Assembly: GCA_016926805.1 (NCBI GenBank)
Contig: JAFGNV010000049.1
Coordinates: 1-64,000 of the forward strand
DNA length: 64,000 nt
Direction: 5' to 3'
Source: Anaerolineae bacterium
GTDB taxonomy: Bacteria; Chloroflexota; Anaerolineae; 4572-78; J111
Part shown: piece by piece, positions 54,083 to 64,000 of the stretch
How the letters are laid out: every line of letters begins with the position of its first letter
How positions within the stretch are numbered: the first letter of the stretch is position 1
Program-made: the position numbers and the translations under genes
The notes under the pieces: model-generated
What the model was told of the DNA's origin: nothing
Seen by the model: only the letters and a program-made list of their open reading frames with translations
The model's database searches: none

Positions 54083-56113
54083 ATGAAACGATTTTATTCC
54101 AGCCTTCGCTACAAGATAGGAGCCTGGATGCTCTTGCTTGGTCTGGTGCCCCTGTTTGTTATCAGCGTGGTGGTCCTATCCTCAACCCTAACCCGGTTGA
54201 CCAGCTTCTCCACGCGCCTGCGCGAAACAGAGAACGCACTCCGTTCCGATGTGGTCGGCCGCAATCTCAGTGGCGCTGCCGCCGACGCCACCGCCGATAT
54301 TGATAGTTATTTACTGGAACGAATTGCCGACGTGCGGCGTTGGAGTGAAGAAAGTGTGGTGATTGAGGCCGCGCGGCAGGGAACCATAGCCTCACAGCAA
54401 AATGGCCTGGTGGGCCTCTCGTCCGAGCAGGCCAAGATGCAACTTCAGGGCAGTTTGTTTGTGCCCATCACTCAAACCGTGTTCTCGCCGGCTCTATCCT
54501 TTGTTTTCCTGCAAACCGAGCGTCCGGAAACCCCTTTTGTGGAAGTAATTGTCACCGACGCCAACGGCCTCAACGTACTGATTACCCGGCCGGTGGCAGA
54601 GGTGACCCACGCCCAGGCGGATTGGTGGCAGGCAGCCAGCACGCAGGGGGTGGCTGGAATTGGACTAACCGAGGTTCACATCGACCCGGTGACCGGTTTG
54701 CCGGTGGTCGGCCTGGCCCTGCCGGTGGTTGACCCCGACACCAAAGAGGTTTTGGGCGTTATTCGCGGCCTGGTGCGGTTGACCGAGTTGCAACGCCGTC
54801 TGTCGCAAAAGGCCGTCAGCACCGGGGCCAATATTCAGGTATTCACCGCAGATGGCTTGTTGATTGTCGACACCGCCACCAATCACAGCCCGGAAAGTAT
54901 TCTCAATGAATCAAAAAACGTATTGGCCCAAAACTATCCCCCGGCGCTCAGGTCGATGGAAGCGCCCAAGGGAGTTGAGGGAGCCGGGGCCATGCTGGTT
55001 GGCAGTACCAGGGAACGGGACATTGTGGGTTATGCCCACACCAGCGGCAACGATTTTTACGATGTTCCGGCTCAACTTTCCGGTTTTGCGGGATTTGATT
55101 GGGGTGTAACGGTGGCCCAGCCGGAGAGTCTGGCCCTGCAAGTGCTGTCTCGTTTAATCGAAACCGGTCGGGAGTTCGAACGCTTGCCGCCTTTTTTGGG
55201 TGGCCTGTTTGGCGGGATTATTGTGATAGTGGCGGTGGCCAGTTTGATTGGTGCAATTCTCGTTTCCGGCGGCATTACCAAACCCCTGCTTGAACTCAGC
55301 GAGGTGGCCAGGCGAGTACAGGGCGGCGATTTGAATGCAAAGGTGGAAGTCCGTTCCAGCGACGAGGTGGGGGTGTTGGGCGCTGCTTTTAACACCATGA
55401 CCGCCGGTCTGCGCGAGCGGGAACGGGAACGCGACATCTTTGGCCGGGTTGTATCGCCCGAAGTCCGTGAGAAGTTACTCAGCGGCGCGCTGGAACTCGG
55501 CGGTGAGACTCTCTGGATTGCCGTGCTGTTTTCCGACATCCGCAGTTTTTCGACTATTTCGGAGCAAATGACGCCTCAGGAGGTGGTGACGTTTCTCAAC
55601 GAGTACCTGTCGGAAATGACTCATGCCATTCGGGAATGGGGGGGCTACATCAATAACTTCATCGGCGATGCAATTGTCGCTATCTTTGGCGCGCCCATTG
55701 ACCAGCCAGACAAAGAATGGCGCGCCGTCGCCGCGGCCCTGGCCATGCGTGAGCGGCTGATCGAACTGAACCGGCGTCGCACCGGGCGTGGTGAGCCGGC
55801 CATTGGCAACGGCGTGGGCATCAGCACCGGCGAGGCGGTTGCCGGGCAGATTGGCTCGCTGGAGCGGTTGATGTATACCGTCATCGGCGATACAGTTAAC
55901 GTGGCTGCGCGGTTGGAGTCGCTAACCAAGGATTACCCCGAATACCCTATCCTCATCAACGGGCCAACTGCCGAAGCATTGCAAGACCGCACCGATCTGG
56001 TGCTCAAGCATCTGGGTCCCATCCAGGTCAAAGGCCGCGCCGAGCCGGTGGACGTATTCGCTGTGGTGGAGTGGTGCAAACCCAACCAGCAGATGTTATC
56101 AGCGCAGGTTTAG
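54083..56113 (+). CDS. Membrane adenylate/guanylate cyclase with extracytoplasmic sensor and HAMP domain
   Basis: HAMP LLELSEVARRVQGGDLNAKVEV; class III cyclase AVLFSDIRSFSTISEQMTPQEVVTFLNEYLSEM...NNFIGDAIVAIFGAP. Confidence 0.92.
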   Translation: MKRFYSSLRYKIGAWMLLLGLVPLFVISVVVLSSTLTRLTSFSTRLRETENALRSDVVGRNLSGAAADATADIDSYLLERIADVRRWSEESVVIEAARQGTIASQQNGLVGLSSEQAKMQLQGSLFVPITQTVFSPALSFVFLQTERPETPFVEVIVTDANGLNVLITRPVAEVTHAQADWWQAASTQGVAGIGLTEVHIDPVTGLPVVGLALPVVDPDTKEVLGVIRGLVRLTELQRRLSQKAVSTGANIQVFTADGLLIVDTATNHSPESILNESKNVLAQNYPPALRSMEAPKGVEGAGAMLVGSTRERDIVGYAHTSGNDFYDVPAQLSGFAGFDWGVTVAQPESLALQVLSRLIETGREFERLPPFLGGLFGGIIVIVAVASLIGAILVSGGITKPLLELSEVARRVQGGDLNAKVEVRSSDEVGVLGAAFNTMTAGLRERERERDIFGRVVSPEVREKLLSGALELGGETLWIAVLFSDIRSFSTISEQMTPQEVVTFLNEYLSEMTHAIREWGGYINNFIGDAIVAIFGAPIDQPDKEWRAVAAALAMRERLIELNRRRTGRGEPAIGNGVGISTGEAVAGQIGSLERLMYTVIGDTVNVAARLESLTKDYPEYPILINGPTAEALQDRTDLVLKHLGPIQVKGRAEPVDVFAVVEWCKPNQQMLSAQV

Positions 56114-56259
56114 GACGAAGATATAGTCATAAACTACATATCTCAAGCCATTTCTTTTCCACGTTTATAGGAAAACCGTTAGAACAAAGGTCGTGTTGAT
56201 TCCGGGCGGCAAAACTTGTATAATGGAAACGATCAAGTTTTGTAGCTTACGAGACCCCT

Positions 56260-57939
56260 ATGTCAAGACCCTGGCTTAATTTTTATGATGACGAAGTTCC
56301 GGATGAGTTAGTCATCCCACCCCTCACCCTTCCTGATTTGTTACGTAATGCCGCTAAAGATCACCCCAAACAGACGGCCACCATCTTTATGGGCGCGCGG
56401 ATGAATTATCGCCAGTTACAGCGAGAGGTTGACAAATTGGCTGCCAGCCTGCATGAGTTAGGCGTGCGTAAGGGTGACCGGGTGGCCATCATGCTGCCCA
56501 ATTGCCCGCAAACCATCATTGCCTATTACGCTACAGTTTCGTTGGGAGCGGTGGCGGTGATGACCAATCCCCTCTATGTTGAACGCGAGCTAGAATTTCA
56601 GTGGGGCAATGCCGGGGTAGAAACTGTTATCAGTTTGAATATGTTCTGGCCGCGCATCGAGGCGGTGCGGCAGAAACTACCCCTTAAGCACGTCATCTTG
56701 AGCGCGGTGCAGGATTACATGCCGGGCCTCAAACGCTGGCTGACCCCGTTTGAGCTGCGCCGCCAGGGGAAATGGGTCAAGGTTGAATATAACGATATCG
56801 TTTGTTCCTTCAAAACATTGATTAAGCGCCAGCGCAACCGGCCCCCGGAGGTCGATATTTTCCCTAACGATTTGGCCTGTTTGCAGTACACCGGCGGCAC
56901 TACCGGCCTGCCCAAAGGCGCAATTCTCACGCACCGCAATTTGATTGCCAGTTTGGTGCAAATTCGGCGGTTTTTGCTGTTTGGCCATCAGGAAGGCGAA
57001 GACATTGCCCTGGCCATTATCCCGTTTTTCCACGTGTATGGCATGAACGGCATGATGAACCTGGGGACGTATCTGGCCGCCACGTTGGTGCTCATTCTCC
57101 AACCCGAAATCAAAACCATTGTCGAGGCGATTGTAGCCGAGCGTCCCACCTTTTTTGTGGGCGTCCCGGCCCTGTTTGTGGCGCTGAATAATTACAAAAC
57201 TTTTGACCGGATTGATTTGACCTCGATCAAAGCGATGTTCAGCGGCGCGGCCCCGTTGCCGGTGGAGGTGATGGAAACCTTCGAGTCGCGCACCGGCGTC
57301 CGCATTGCCGAAGCCTACGGCATGACAGAGGCTTCCTCGGTGACGCACGTCAATCCCCTTAAAGGCCGACGCAAAGTTGGCAGTATTGGCGTACCCATCA
57401 TCGGCACCGACGCCAAAATTGTCGATGTAAAGAACCCGACCAGGGAACTTGGCGTGGGTGAAACCGGCGAATTGCTGGTTAAAGGGCCACAAGTGACGCA
57501 AGGTTATTGGCAAGCCGCCGAGGAAACGGCCAGTGCCTTGCACGATGGTTGGCTACACACCGGCGACATCGCCTATATGGATGAGGACGGTTACTTTTAC
57601 ATTGTTGATCGCAAAAAAGATCTGATTCTCAGCGCCGGGTACAACGTTTATCCGCGCGAGGTAGAAGAGGTTTTGTATCAGCACCCCAAAGTGTTGGAGG
57701 CCGCCGTGATTGGCCTGCCTGATGATGTGCGCGGCGAAAAAATCACCGCCTACCTGGTTCTCAAACCCGGCGAAACCGCCACCGCCGCCGAAATTCGCGC
57801 TTTCTGCCGGGAGCGATTGGCCCCCTACAAACAGCCCCGCTCCGTTGTTTTCCGCAACGAACTGCCCAAAGCTTTGGCCGGTAAAGTTCTTCGCCGCAAA
57901 CTCCGTGAGGAGGCCCTGGCCGAGATGGGGCAGAAGTAG
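56260..57939 (+). CDS. Long-chain acyl-CoA synthetase (AMP-binding)
   Basis: LQYTGGTTGLPKGAILTHRNL; GMTEASSVTHVNP; HTGDIAYMDEDGYFYIVDRKKDLILSAGYNVYPREVE. Confidence 0.95.
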   Translation: MSRPWLNFYDDEVPDELVIPPLTLPDLLRNAAKDHPKQTATIFMGARMNYRQLQREVDKLAASLHELGVRKGDRVAIMLPNCPQTIIAYYATVSLGAVAVMTNPLYVERELEFQWGNAGVETVISLNMFWPRIEAVRQKLPLKHVILSAVQDYMPGLKRWLTPFELRRQGKWVKVEYNDIVCSFKTLIKRQRNRPPEVDIFPNDLACLQYTGGTTGLPKGAILTHRNLIASLVQIRRFLLFGHQEGEDIALAIIPFFHVYGMNGMMNLGTYLAATLVLILQPEIKTIVEAIVAERPTFFVGVPALFVALNNYKTFDRIDLTSIKAMFSGAAPLPVEVMETFESRTGVRIAEAYGMTEASSVTHVNPLKGRRKVGSIGVPIIGTDAKIVDVKNPTRELGVGETGELLVKGPQVTQGYWQAAEETASALHDGWLHTGDIAYMDEDGYFYIVDRKKDLILSAGYNVYPREVEEVLYQHPKVLEAAVIGLPDDVRGEKITAYLVLKPGETATAAEIRAFCRERLAPYKQPRSVVFRNELPKALAGKVLRRKLREEALAEMGQK

Positions 57940-57956
57940 GATGCAACCCATCAGTG

Positions 57957-57988
57957 AGTCAGCGAGTCAACGGATAGCTTCGCTGACT
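57957..57988 (+). terminator. Hairpin after the acyl-CoA synthetase gene, weak terminator candidate
   Basis: AGTCAGCG ... CGCTGACT followed by TCGTTGATTCGTTTCC. Confidence 0.4.
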
Positions 57989-58046
57989 CGTTGATTCGTT
58001 TCCTTACTCACTTTCAAAACCCCACCTTCCCGTGTAAAATATCCCT

Positions 58047-59102
58047 ATGCAAGAAATCCTGACCCACCTTGAAATCTGGCAGGCCCGTGGTGATACCGTG
58101 GCCCTGGCTACCGTCATTAATACCTGGGGTTCCTCGCCCCGCGCCCCCGGGGCCAAGATGGCCGTAAACCAACATGGAGAAATGATTGGCTCGGTCAGCG
58201 GCGGTTGTGTGGAAGGAGCCGTGGTGGAAGAGGCCCTGGCCGTCATCAGAACCGGCCGGCCCAAATTGTTGCATTACGGAGTGGCCGACGAAGAGGCCTG
58301 GCAGGTTGGTTTGGCCTGTGGGGGCACCATTGAGATTTTAGTCGAGCGGTTCCAGGATTTTGGCCTAAAAGATTATCTCCGACAAGATAAAGGCGTTATT
58401 TTGGCCACGGTAGTGCGTGGGCCTGAGCATTGGCTCGGGGTCAAGGCGCTCATTCCCGCCGAAGGCGAACCAACCGGTCCGCTGCTGGCGACCTTGCTGC
58501 GGGACCAACTTTTGCAAGACACGCCAGGTCTGCTGAACCAGGGTGCGGCCATCACGCATCACTATGCTCTGCCCGCCGAGGGGTTGGCCGAGGTTGACGT
58601 TTTTTTTGATATTTTTCGTTCGGCCCCCCGACTCGTCATCATTGGGGCGGTCCACATTGCCAGTGAGCTGGTTCACTTTGCCCGGCGTTTTGGCTTTTGT
58701 ACCTACGTGGTCGACCCGCGTCGCGCTTTTGCCACCCGCGATCGATTTCCGCACGTCGATAACCTGCGGCAGCAGTGGCCCGATGAGGCGCTGCCGGAGA
58801 TTGGCCTGACCCCCAACACCAGCGTGGTTGTGCTCAGCCACGATCCAAAATTGGACGACCCGGCCTTGAAACTGGCCCTGTCCAGCCCGGTCTTTTACGT
58901 TGGCGCGTTGGGCAGCCCCAAAACTCACGCCAAACGAGTCGAGCGGTTATTGGCTGAGGGTCTGACCCAGGCCCAGCTTGACCGTCTCCACGCGCCCATT
59001 GGTCTTAATATTGGGGGGCGTTCTCCGGCGGAGATTGCTTTGAGCATTATGGCCGAGATGGTGGCAGTTAGGAATGGTAAACAAATAGTAGATCGTAAGT
59101 AG
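58047..59102 (+). CDS. XdhC/CoxI-family protein
   Basis: GDTVALATVINTWGSSPRAPGAKMAVNQHGEMIGSVSGGCVEGAVVEEAL; C-terminal Rossmann VIIGAVHIASELVHFARRFGF. Confidence 0.93.
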   Translation: MQEILTHLEIWQARGDTVALATVINTWGSSPRAPGAKMAVNQHGEMIGSVSGGCVEGAVVEEALAVIRTGRPKLLHYGVADEEAWQVGLACGGTIEILVERFQDFGLKDYLRQDKGVILATVVRGPEHWLGVKALIPAEGEPTGPLLATLLRDQLLQDTPGLLNQGAAITHHYALPAEGLAEVDVFFDIFRSAPRLVIIGAVHIASELVHFARRFGFCTYVVDPRRAFATRDRFPHVDNLRQQWPDEALPEIGLTPNTSVVVLSHDPKLDDPALKLALSSPVFYVGALGSPKTHAKRVERLLAEGLTQAQLDRLHAPIGLNIGGRSPAEIALSIMAEMVAVRNGKQIVDRK

Positions 59103-59140
59103 CAAATGGTAGACTTGCTAATCTTACTTCGGAAATTCCA

Positions 59141-59241
59141 GAGACCTGACAGGTTTTCATGACAACTTTCCGGCAAATTGAGGCTAAAATTTGGGATTTT
59201 GATCGGATTTCAAATAGTTATGCCAAAACCTGTCAGGTCTC
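59141..59241. repeat. Long-spaced inverted repeat with palindromic cores
   Basis: GAGACCTGACAGGTTTT (59141-59157) / AAAACCTGTCAGGTCTC (59225-59241), 17-bp perfect arms. Confidence 0.7.
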
Positions 59242-59268
59242 CTTGAGAAACTTTTTAGAGGAAGATAA

Positions 59269-62200
59269 ATGACAACCAGCGGTTACTACAGATTTCCAAC
59301 AATTTATAAGAACACAGTGGTTTTTGTCTGCGAGGATGATTTATGGGAAGTGTCGGCGCGAGGCGGGGTGGCTCGGCGGCTGACGGCCAATCTGGGTATG
59401 GTGTCTCATCCGGCCTTATCGCCGGACGGGAAATGGCTGGCTTTTGTTGGCCGCGAAGATGGCGAAGATGAAGTGTATGTAATGCCGGCCCAGGGTGGTC
59501 CGGCCACCCGCCTGACCTGGTTGGGCAGTCGAACGATGGTGGTGAACTGGACTCCCGATGGCCGGAAGGTTGTGTTTGCCAGTAACGCGGGGCAGCCGTT
59601 TTATAGTTTGACCCCGCTTTACGCGGTGAGTCCCAAGGGGGGACAGCCGGAACCTCTCCCGTATGGCCCGGCCCGGTCTATCTCGTTTGGGCCTGAGGGG
59701 GGGCTGGTTATTGGCCGACGGGCGCACGATCTGGCCAACTGGAAGCGGTATCGCGGTGGCACGGCGGGCGACATCTGGATTGACTTCCAGGGCAATGGAA
59801 AATTCAAGCTACTACTCAAACGATTGAAAAGCAATATGGTCAGCCCGATGTGGTTGGGCGAGCGCATCTACTTTCTGTCCGATCACGAGGGAATTGGCAA
59901 TCTTCATTCTTGCACGCCCGAGGGAAAGGACCTTCAGCGTCACACTCATCACGAGGATTACTACGTGCGTAACCCTGCTACCGATGGCCAGCGCATCGTT
60001 TACCGGGCCGGAGCGGAACTGTATGTGTTTGATCCGGCCAGGGAAAAGATCGATAAAATCAAGATTGAATTGCACAGCCCGCAGGTGCAGCGTAACCGAA
60101 AGTTTGTCAAAGCTTCGTCTTATCTTGACCATTACTCCCTGCACCCCAAGGGACACAGCGTCACCTTTACCACGCGAGGTAAGGCGTTTGCCATGTCTAA
60201 TTGGGAGGGTGCAGCCATTCAATATGGGGAGCCACAGGGCGTGCGTTATCGCCTGACCGAGTGGCTGAATGATGGACAGCGCCTGGTCATGGTCAGTGAT
60301 GCCACCGGTGAAGAAGTGGTGGAGATTCATAAGGATGCTACCCAGTCGCCCACGGACCGCACGGTAGAGCAGCTAGCCGATCTGGATATTGGTCGGCCTC
60401 TTTTCTTTAAGGTGTCGCCCACGGACGATGCCCTGGCCTTTGGCAATCACCGTTATGAGCTAATTCACGTTGATTTAAAGAACAAGGCATTGCGGGTGCT
60501 GGATAAAAGTAACTATGGCCGCATCTACGGGGTGGATTGGTCGCCGGATGGCAAGTGGGTGGCCTATAGCTTTAGAACGTCTGTGTTTACATCGGCCATA
60601 AAATTGTGCCATCTGGAGAGCGGCGAAACCCATTTTGTGACCGCACCCAATAACCTGTTTGATGTGAGTCCCAATTTTGACCCCGCCGGTAAGTATCTTT
60701 ATTTCATTTCCTATCGAGATTTTGACCCGGTGTCCGACAGTCAGTATTTTGAGTTGAGTTTCCCTCGCGGCGGTCGTCCCTATCTGGTTACCTTACAAAA
60801 AGATTTGCCCAATCCCTTCATTCCTCTGCCCGGCGAGGCTGCCACGTCGGAGGAGGGCGAGGATGATGATAAGGACAAAGCCAAAGAGGGTGAGGCTGAC
60901 AAGGCGGATAAATCCGTAGATAAATCCACAGATAAAGCCGAGGAAAAGGCTAAGGAGCCGGGCAAGCCGGATAAAGACGAGAAAAAACCGACCCAGATCG
61001 ACTTGGATGGTATTCAGCATCGGGTGGTGGCTTTTCCTGTGGCCGAAAGTCTCTATCATCAAATCAAGGGTATTAAAAAAGGCAAAGTCTTGTTTACCTC
61101 GTTTCCGGTGGAGGGGAGTCTGGATAGCGACGGGCATGACAATGACGACAAAGTTGGCAAGGGCGCTTTGGAGATGTATGACCTGGCCGAGCGCAAGAAA
61201 GAGTTTGTTGTCAGTGGAATCAATGATTTTGATGTATCGCGCGAACGAGACTTCTTGATTTATCGGTCGGGCAAAAACCTGCGCGTGCTCAAGGCCGGGG
61301 AAAAGCCGGACAACGAGGCCAAAGGCTACACCAAAAAGAGCGGTTGGCTCCACATGAGCCGGGCGCGGGTGGCGGTCAATCCATTGGATGAATGGCGCCA
61401 GATGTTCCGGGAGGCCTGGCGCTTGCAACGTGACCATTTTTGGACCGAGGATATGTCGCAGGTGGATTGGCAATTAATTTACCAGCGCTACCTCTTGCTG
61501 GTAGAGCGCGTGGCCACGCGCTCGGAGTTTTCGGACTTGATGTGGGAAATGCAGGGCGAACTGGGAACCTCGCATGCTTATGAATTGGGCGGCGATTACC
61601 GGCCCGTGCCGCATTATCCCCAGGGGGTTTTGGCCGCCGATTTTGAATACGACTCCAAGGCCAACGGCTACCGGGTTACGCACATTGTGCAGGGCGATTC
61701 CTGGCTGGAACGATACGATTCGCCCTTAAACCGGCTGGGGGTTAATGCACAGGTGGGAGATGTGCTGCTGGCTATTGATGGCCAGCTTTTGAGCGCAGAC
61801 GTGTCGCCCCAGCAAGTGCTGGTAAACCGAGCCGGGGTGGAAGTTCAACTGACCTTTGCCGGGCAGAACCAGGCGGAGGCAGCAAAGAAAGGGGCCGGGG
61901 CGGAACAGAAGGAAGACGGCACCGGGAACGAAAACCAGTCTAGCCGCACCGTGTTGGTAAAAACCCTGCCCAATGAGATGAAAGCCCGCTACCGGGAGTG
62001 GGTCGAGACCAATCGTCGGCGGGTGCACGAGGCCACGCAGGGCCGGGTGGGTTATGTGCACGTGCCAGATATGAGCGCGTTTGGCTACTCCGAATTTCAC
62101 CGCTACTACCGGGCCGAATCGGAACGGGAGGGCCTGATTGTAGACGTGCGTTTCAATGGCGGGGGTAATGTATCGCAATTGTTGCTGGAGAAGCTGGCCC

Positions 62201-62673
62201 GCCGCCGGATAGGTTATGATAAACCTCGTTATGGGGAGGCGGTGCCTTATCCCTACCATTCGGTGTTGGGGCCGCTGGTGGCCCTGACCAACGAGTATGC
62301 CGGCTCGGATGGTGACATTTTCAGCCACGCTTTCAAGATGATGGGACTGGGACCACTCATTGGCAAACGAACCTGGGGTGGGGTGATTGGTATCTGGCCG
62401 CGTCACTCGCTGGTGGACGGTACCTTAACCACCCAGCCGGAATTCTCGTACTGGTTTGAGGACGTTGGTTGGGCTGTGGAAAATTATGGCACCGATCCCG
62501 ATATCGAGGTCGAGATTAAACCCCAGGATTACGCCAGAGCTAAGGACACCCAGTTAGAACGGGGCGTTAAGGAAATCTTGAAGTTGATGGCCGCGAATCC
62601 CCCTCGTTTGCCCGACTTTGGACCGCGGCCCAGCCGGGCGTTGCCCAAATTGCCCAAGGCAAAAAAGAGGTAA
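59269..62673 (+). CDS. Tricorn protease-like S41 peptidase with N-terminal beta-propellers
   Basis: WD40-like/PD40 repeats (LSPDGKWLAFVGREDGEDEVYV), PDZ, S41 core VDVRFNGGGNVSQLLLEKL...LTNEYAGSDGDIFSHAFK. Confidence 0.93.
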   Translation: MTTSGYYRFPTIYKNTVVFVCEDDLWEVSARGGVARRLTANLGMVSHPALSPDGKWLAFVGREDGEDEVYVMPAQGGPATRLTWLGSRTMVVNWTPDGRKVVFASNAGQPFYSLTPLYAVSPKGGQPEPLPYGPARSISFGPEGGLVIGRRAHDLANWKRYRGGTAGDIWIDFQGNGKFKLLLKRLKSNMVSPMWLGERIYFLSDHEGIGNLHSCTPEGKDLQRHTHHEDYYVRNPATDGQRIVYRAGAELYVFDPAREKIDKIKIELHSPQVQRNRKFVKASSYLDHYSLHPKGHSVTFTTRGKAFAMSNWEGAAIQYGEPQGVRYRLTEWLNDGQRLVMVSDATGEEVVEIHKDATQSPTDRTVEQLADLDIGRPLFFKVSPTDDALAFGNHRYELIHVDLKNKALRVLDKSNYGRIYGVDWSPDGKWVAYSFRTSVFTSAIKLCHLESGETHFVTAPNNLFDVSPNFDPAGKYLYFISYRDFDPVSDSQYFELSFPRGGRPYLVTLQKDLPNPFIPLPGEAATSEEGEDDDKDKAKEGEADKADKSVDKSTDKAEEKAKEPGKPDKDEKKPTQIDLDGIQHRVVAFPVAESLYHQIKGIKKGKVLFTSFPVEGSLDSDGHDNDDKVGKGALEMYDLAERKKEFVVSGINDFDVSRERDFLIYRSGKNLRVLKAGEKPDNEAKGYTKKSGWLHMSRARVAVNPLDEWRQMFREAWRLQRDHFWTEDMSQVDWQLIYQRYLLLVERVATRSEFSDLMWEMQGELGTSHAYELGGDYRPVPHYPQGVLAADFEYDSKANGYRVTHIVQGDSWLERYDSPLNRLGVNAQVGDVLLAIDGQLLSADVSPQQVLVNRAGVEVQLTFAGQNQAEAAKKGAGAEQKEDGTGNENQSSRTVLVKTLPNEMKARYREWVETNRRRVHEATQGRVGYVHVPDMSAFGYSEFHRYYRAESEREGLIVDVRFNGGGNVSQLLLEKLARRRIGYDKPRYGEAVPYPYHSVLGPLVALTNEYAGSDGDIFSHAFKMMGLGPLIGKRTWGGVIGIWPRHSLVDGTLTTQPEFSYWFEDVGWAVENYGTDPDIEVEIKPQDYARAKDTQLERGVKEILKLMAANPPRLPDFGPRPSRALPKLPKAKKR

Positions 62674-62677
62674 GGGT

Positions 62678-62748
62678 AAGGCAACTCGTAGCATAGTTGA
62701 TTTGCTTCGAAATGTTCAATACGAGTTATCTTGAATACGAGTTGCCTT
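62678..62748. repeat. Inverted repeat between the tricorn-like gene and gyrB
   Basis: AAGGCAACTCGTA (62678-62690) / TACGAGTTGCCTT (62736-62748), perfect 13-bp arms. Confidence 0.65.
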
Positions 62749-62844
62749 GCCCCTACGTTACCCAAATTATTGAGATAATACAACAGCGGTACAAAAATCC
62801 TATTATTTTGGTACATTTGTTCTATCAATTGATATTTTTGCCCA

Positions 62845-62874
62845 AAATGCACTACATATAGTAGTGCGTTTTTT
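62845..62874 (+). terminator. Hairpin plus T tract, possible terminator
   Basis: GCACTAC-ATATA-GTAGTGC-GTTTTTT. Confidence 0.6.
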
Positions 62875-62924
62875 ACAATTACCCAATATATTGTGTATCA
62901 GTGTTAAGGGCCGGCCGAATAAAT

Positions 62925-62953
62925 TTGAGGAAAATATCACTTTATGGTATAAT
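62925..62953 (+). promoter_or_regulatory. Putative gyrB promoter
   Basis: TTGAGG - 17 bp - TATAAT. Confidence 0.65.
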
Positions 62954-63013
62954 ATTTTGTCACACAATTAGTTTTATTGAACCTGGTATCACCAACTTGG
63001 AGGAACTGACGGC

Positions 63014-64000
63014 ATGGTAAATGCACCTGTCAACACCTATACCGCCGATAGTATTACCGTATTAGAGGGGCTTGAAGCTGTGCGCCGACGGCCCGGCATG
63101 TACGTGGGCGGCACCGATATTAAAGCCTTGCACCATCTGGTGTACGAGGTGGTGGATAACTCGATTGACGAGGCGCTGGCCGGATTTTGCGACCACATCC
63201 GGGTGATTATTCACGCCGATGAAAGCGTGTCGGTGATTGATAACGGGCGGGGTATCCCCGTGGCCGAACATTCGCAAAAGAAGGTATCGTCGCTGCAACT
63301 GGTCTTGACCACCCTGCACGCCGGGGGCAAATTCGACCGGAGCAACTATAAAGTTTCTGGCGGCCTGCACGGGGTGGGGGTTTCGGCGGTCAATGCCTTG
63401 AGCGAGTGGCTGGTGGCCGAAGTGGCCCAGGATGGCGGCGTTTGGCAGCAAAAGTATAAACAAGGAGTCCCGCAAGGCCCGGTTAAACAAATTGCCAAAC
63501 TGCCCAAAAGCCGCGAACATGACACCGGTACCAAGATCACCTTCCGGTTTGACCCCACCATTTTCAAAGACGTGCCGGGCTACAATTGGAGCACCCTGCT
63601 GGTACGCTTCCGCGAAATGGCCTTTGTGACCAAAGGCATCCGGATTACGTTTGTTGATGAACGTGAAGACCCCAAAGAAGAATATACGTTTTACTTTGAA
63701 GGTGGGGTAACCTCTTTTGTGCGTTATCTCAATCGTAACCGCCAGGCGTTGCACGATCCGGTTTACATGGAGAAAGAAGTTGAGAGCATTGGCGTTGAAG
63801 TGGCGGTGCAATACACCGACGCCTACACCGAAAGCGTTTATGCCTTTGCCAATACCATCCACACGCCCGACGGCGGCACCCATCTGACCGGCCTGCGCGG
63901 CGCGTTGACCCGGACCATCAATGATTACGCTCGCAAAAACAGCCTGCTCAAAGATGGCGACAGCAACTTCTCCGGCGACGACACCCGCGAGGGTTTGACG
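63014..64000 (+). CDS. gyrB: DNA gyrase subunit B (5' part; runs off the window)
   Basis: ATG at 63014: [56 protein letters not shown]...[10 protein letters not shown]; absent from the ORF track because there is no stop within the window; parE not fully excluded. Confidence 0.92.
   Translation, partial: MVNAPVNTYTADSITVLEGLEAVRRRPGMYVGGTDIKALHHLVYEVVDNSIDEALAGFCDHIRVIIHADESVSVIDNGRGIPVAEHSQKKVSSLQLVLTTLHAGGKFDRSNYKVSGGLHGVGVSAVNALSEWLVAEVAQDGGVWQQKYKQGVPQGPVKQIAKLPKSREHDTGTKITFRFDPTIFKDVPGYNWSTLLVRFREMAFVTKGIRITFVDEREDPKEEYTFYFEGGVTSFVRYLNRNRQALHDPVYMEKEVESIGVEVAVQYTDAYTESVYAFANTIHTPDGGTHLTGLRGALTRTINDYARKNSLLKDGDSNFSGDDTREGLT

Overview
The window looks like a 64-kb chromosomal segment of a Chloroflexi (Anaerolineae-like) bacterium; this taxonomic call is inferred from gene content and style. 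It is densely coding, with about 50 supportable CDS. Housekeeping genes: pheS-pheT, surE, rplI, scpB, ftsY, tyrS and the 5' part of gyrB running off the right edge. There is a nearly complete shikimate/tyrosine operon (DAHP synthase-tyrA-aroA-aroE-aroC-tyrS-aroK-nudix-aroB). Other content: an ArsR/permease/thioredoxin cassette, a double-thioredoxin DsbD-like protein, a class A PBP, a hicBA pair with a damaged toxin, and a 12-kb block of polytopic membrane proteins that includes four tandem GT-C-like paralogs. The strongest candidate for an undescribed system is a pair of matching attenuators. Two short ORFs, one upstream of pheST (4113-4283, minus) and one upstream of the DAHP-synthase/shikimate operon (39163-39348, plus), look like aromatic-rich leader peptides rather than membrane proteins. 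One carries FAFAFTSFFFFF. The other carries exactly 5 F, 5 Y and 5 W in its last 35 residues. Both have a TTGACA-17-bp-TATATT/TATGAT promoter, end in LWRVL(V/T)GG-stop, and are followed by an intrinsic terminator with identical 10-bp arms (GGGCGCGACC/GGTTGCGCCC + T tract). In both, the Arg-Val-Leu codons (CGY GUY CUG) can pair over 9-10 contiguous bp with CAGGGCGCG, which overlaps the terminator 5' arm. This forms a natural antiterminator and explains the shared peptide motif. Other notable items: a 17-bp tandem duplication frameshifting hicA, a tandem quadruplication of GT-C-like genes with a duplicated promoter, a tyrA gene lacking a canonical start codon, a cfa pseudogene fragment, and several dispersed inverted repeats. 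All pairings and motifs were read by eye; no homology search or folding program was run.
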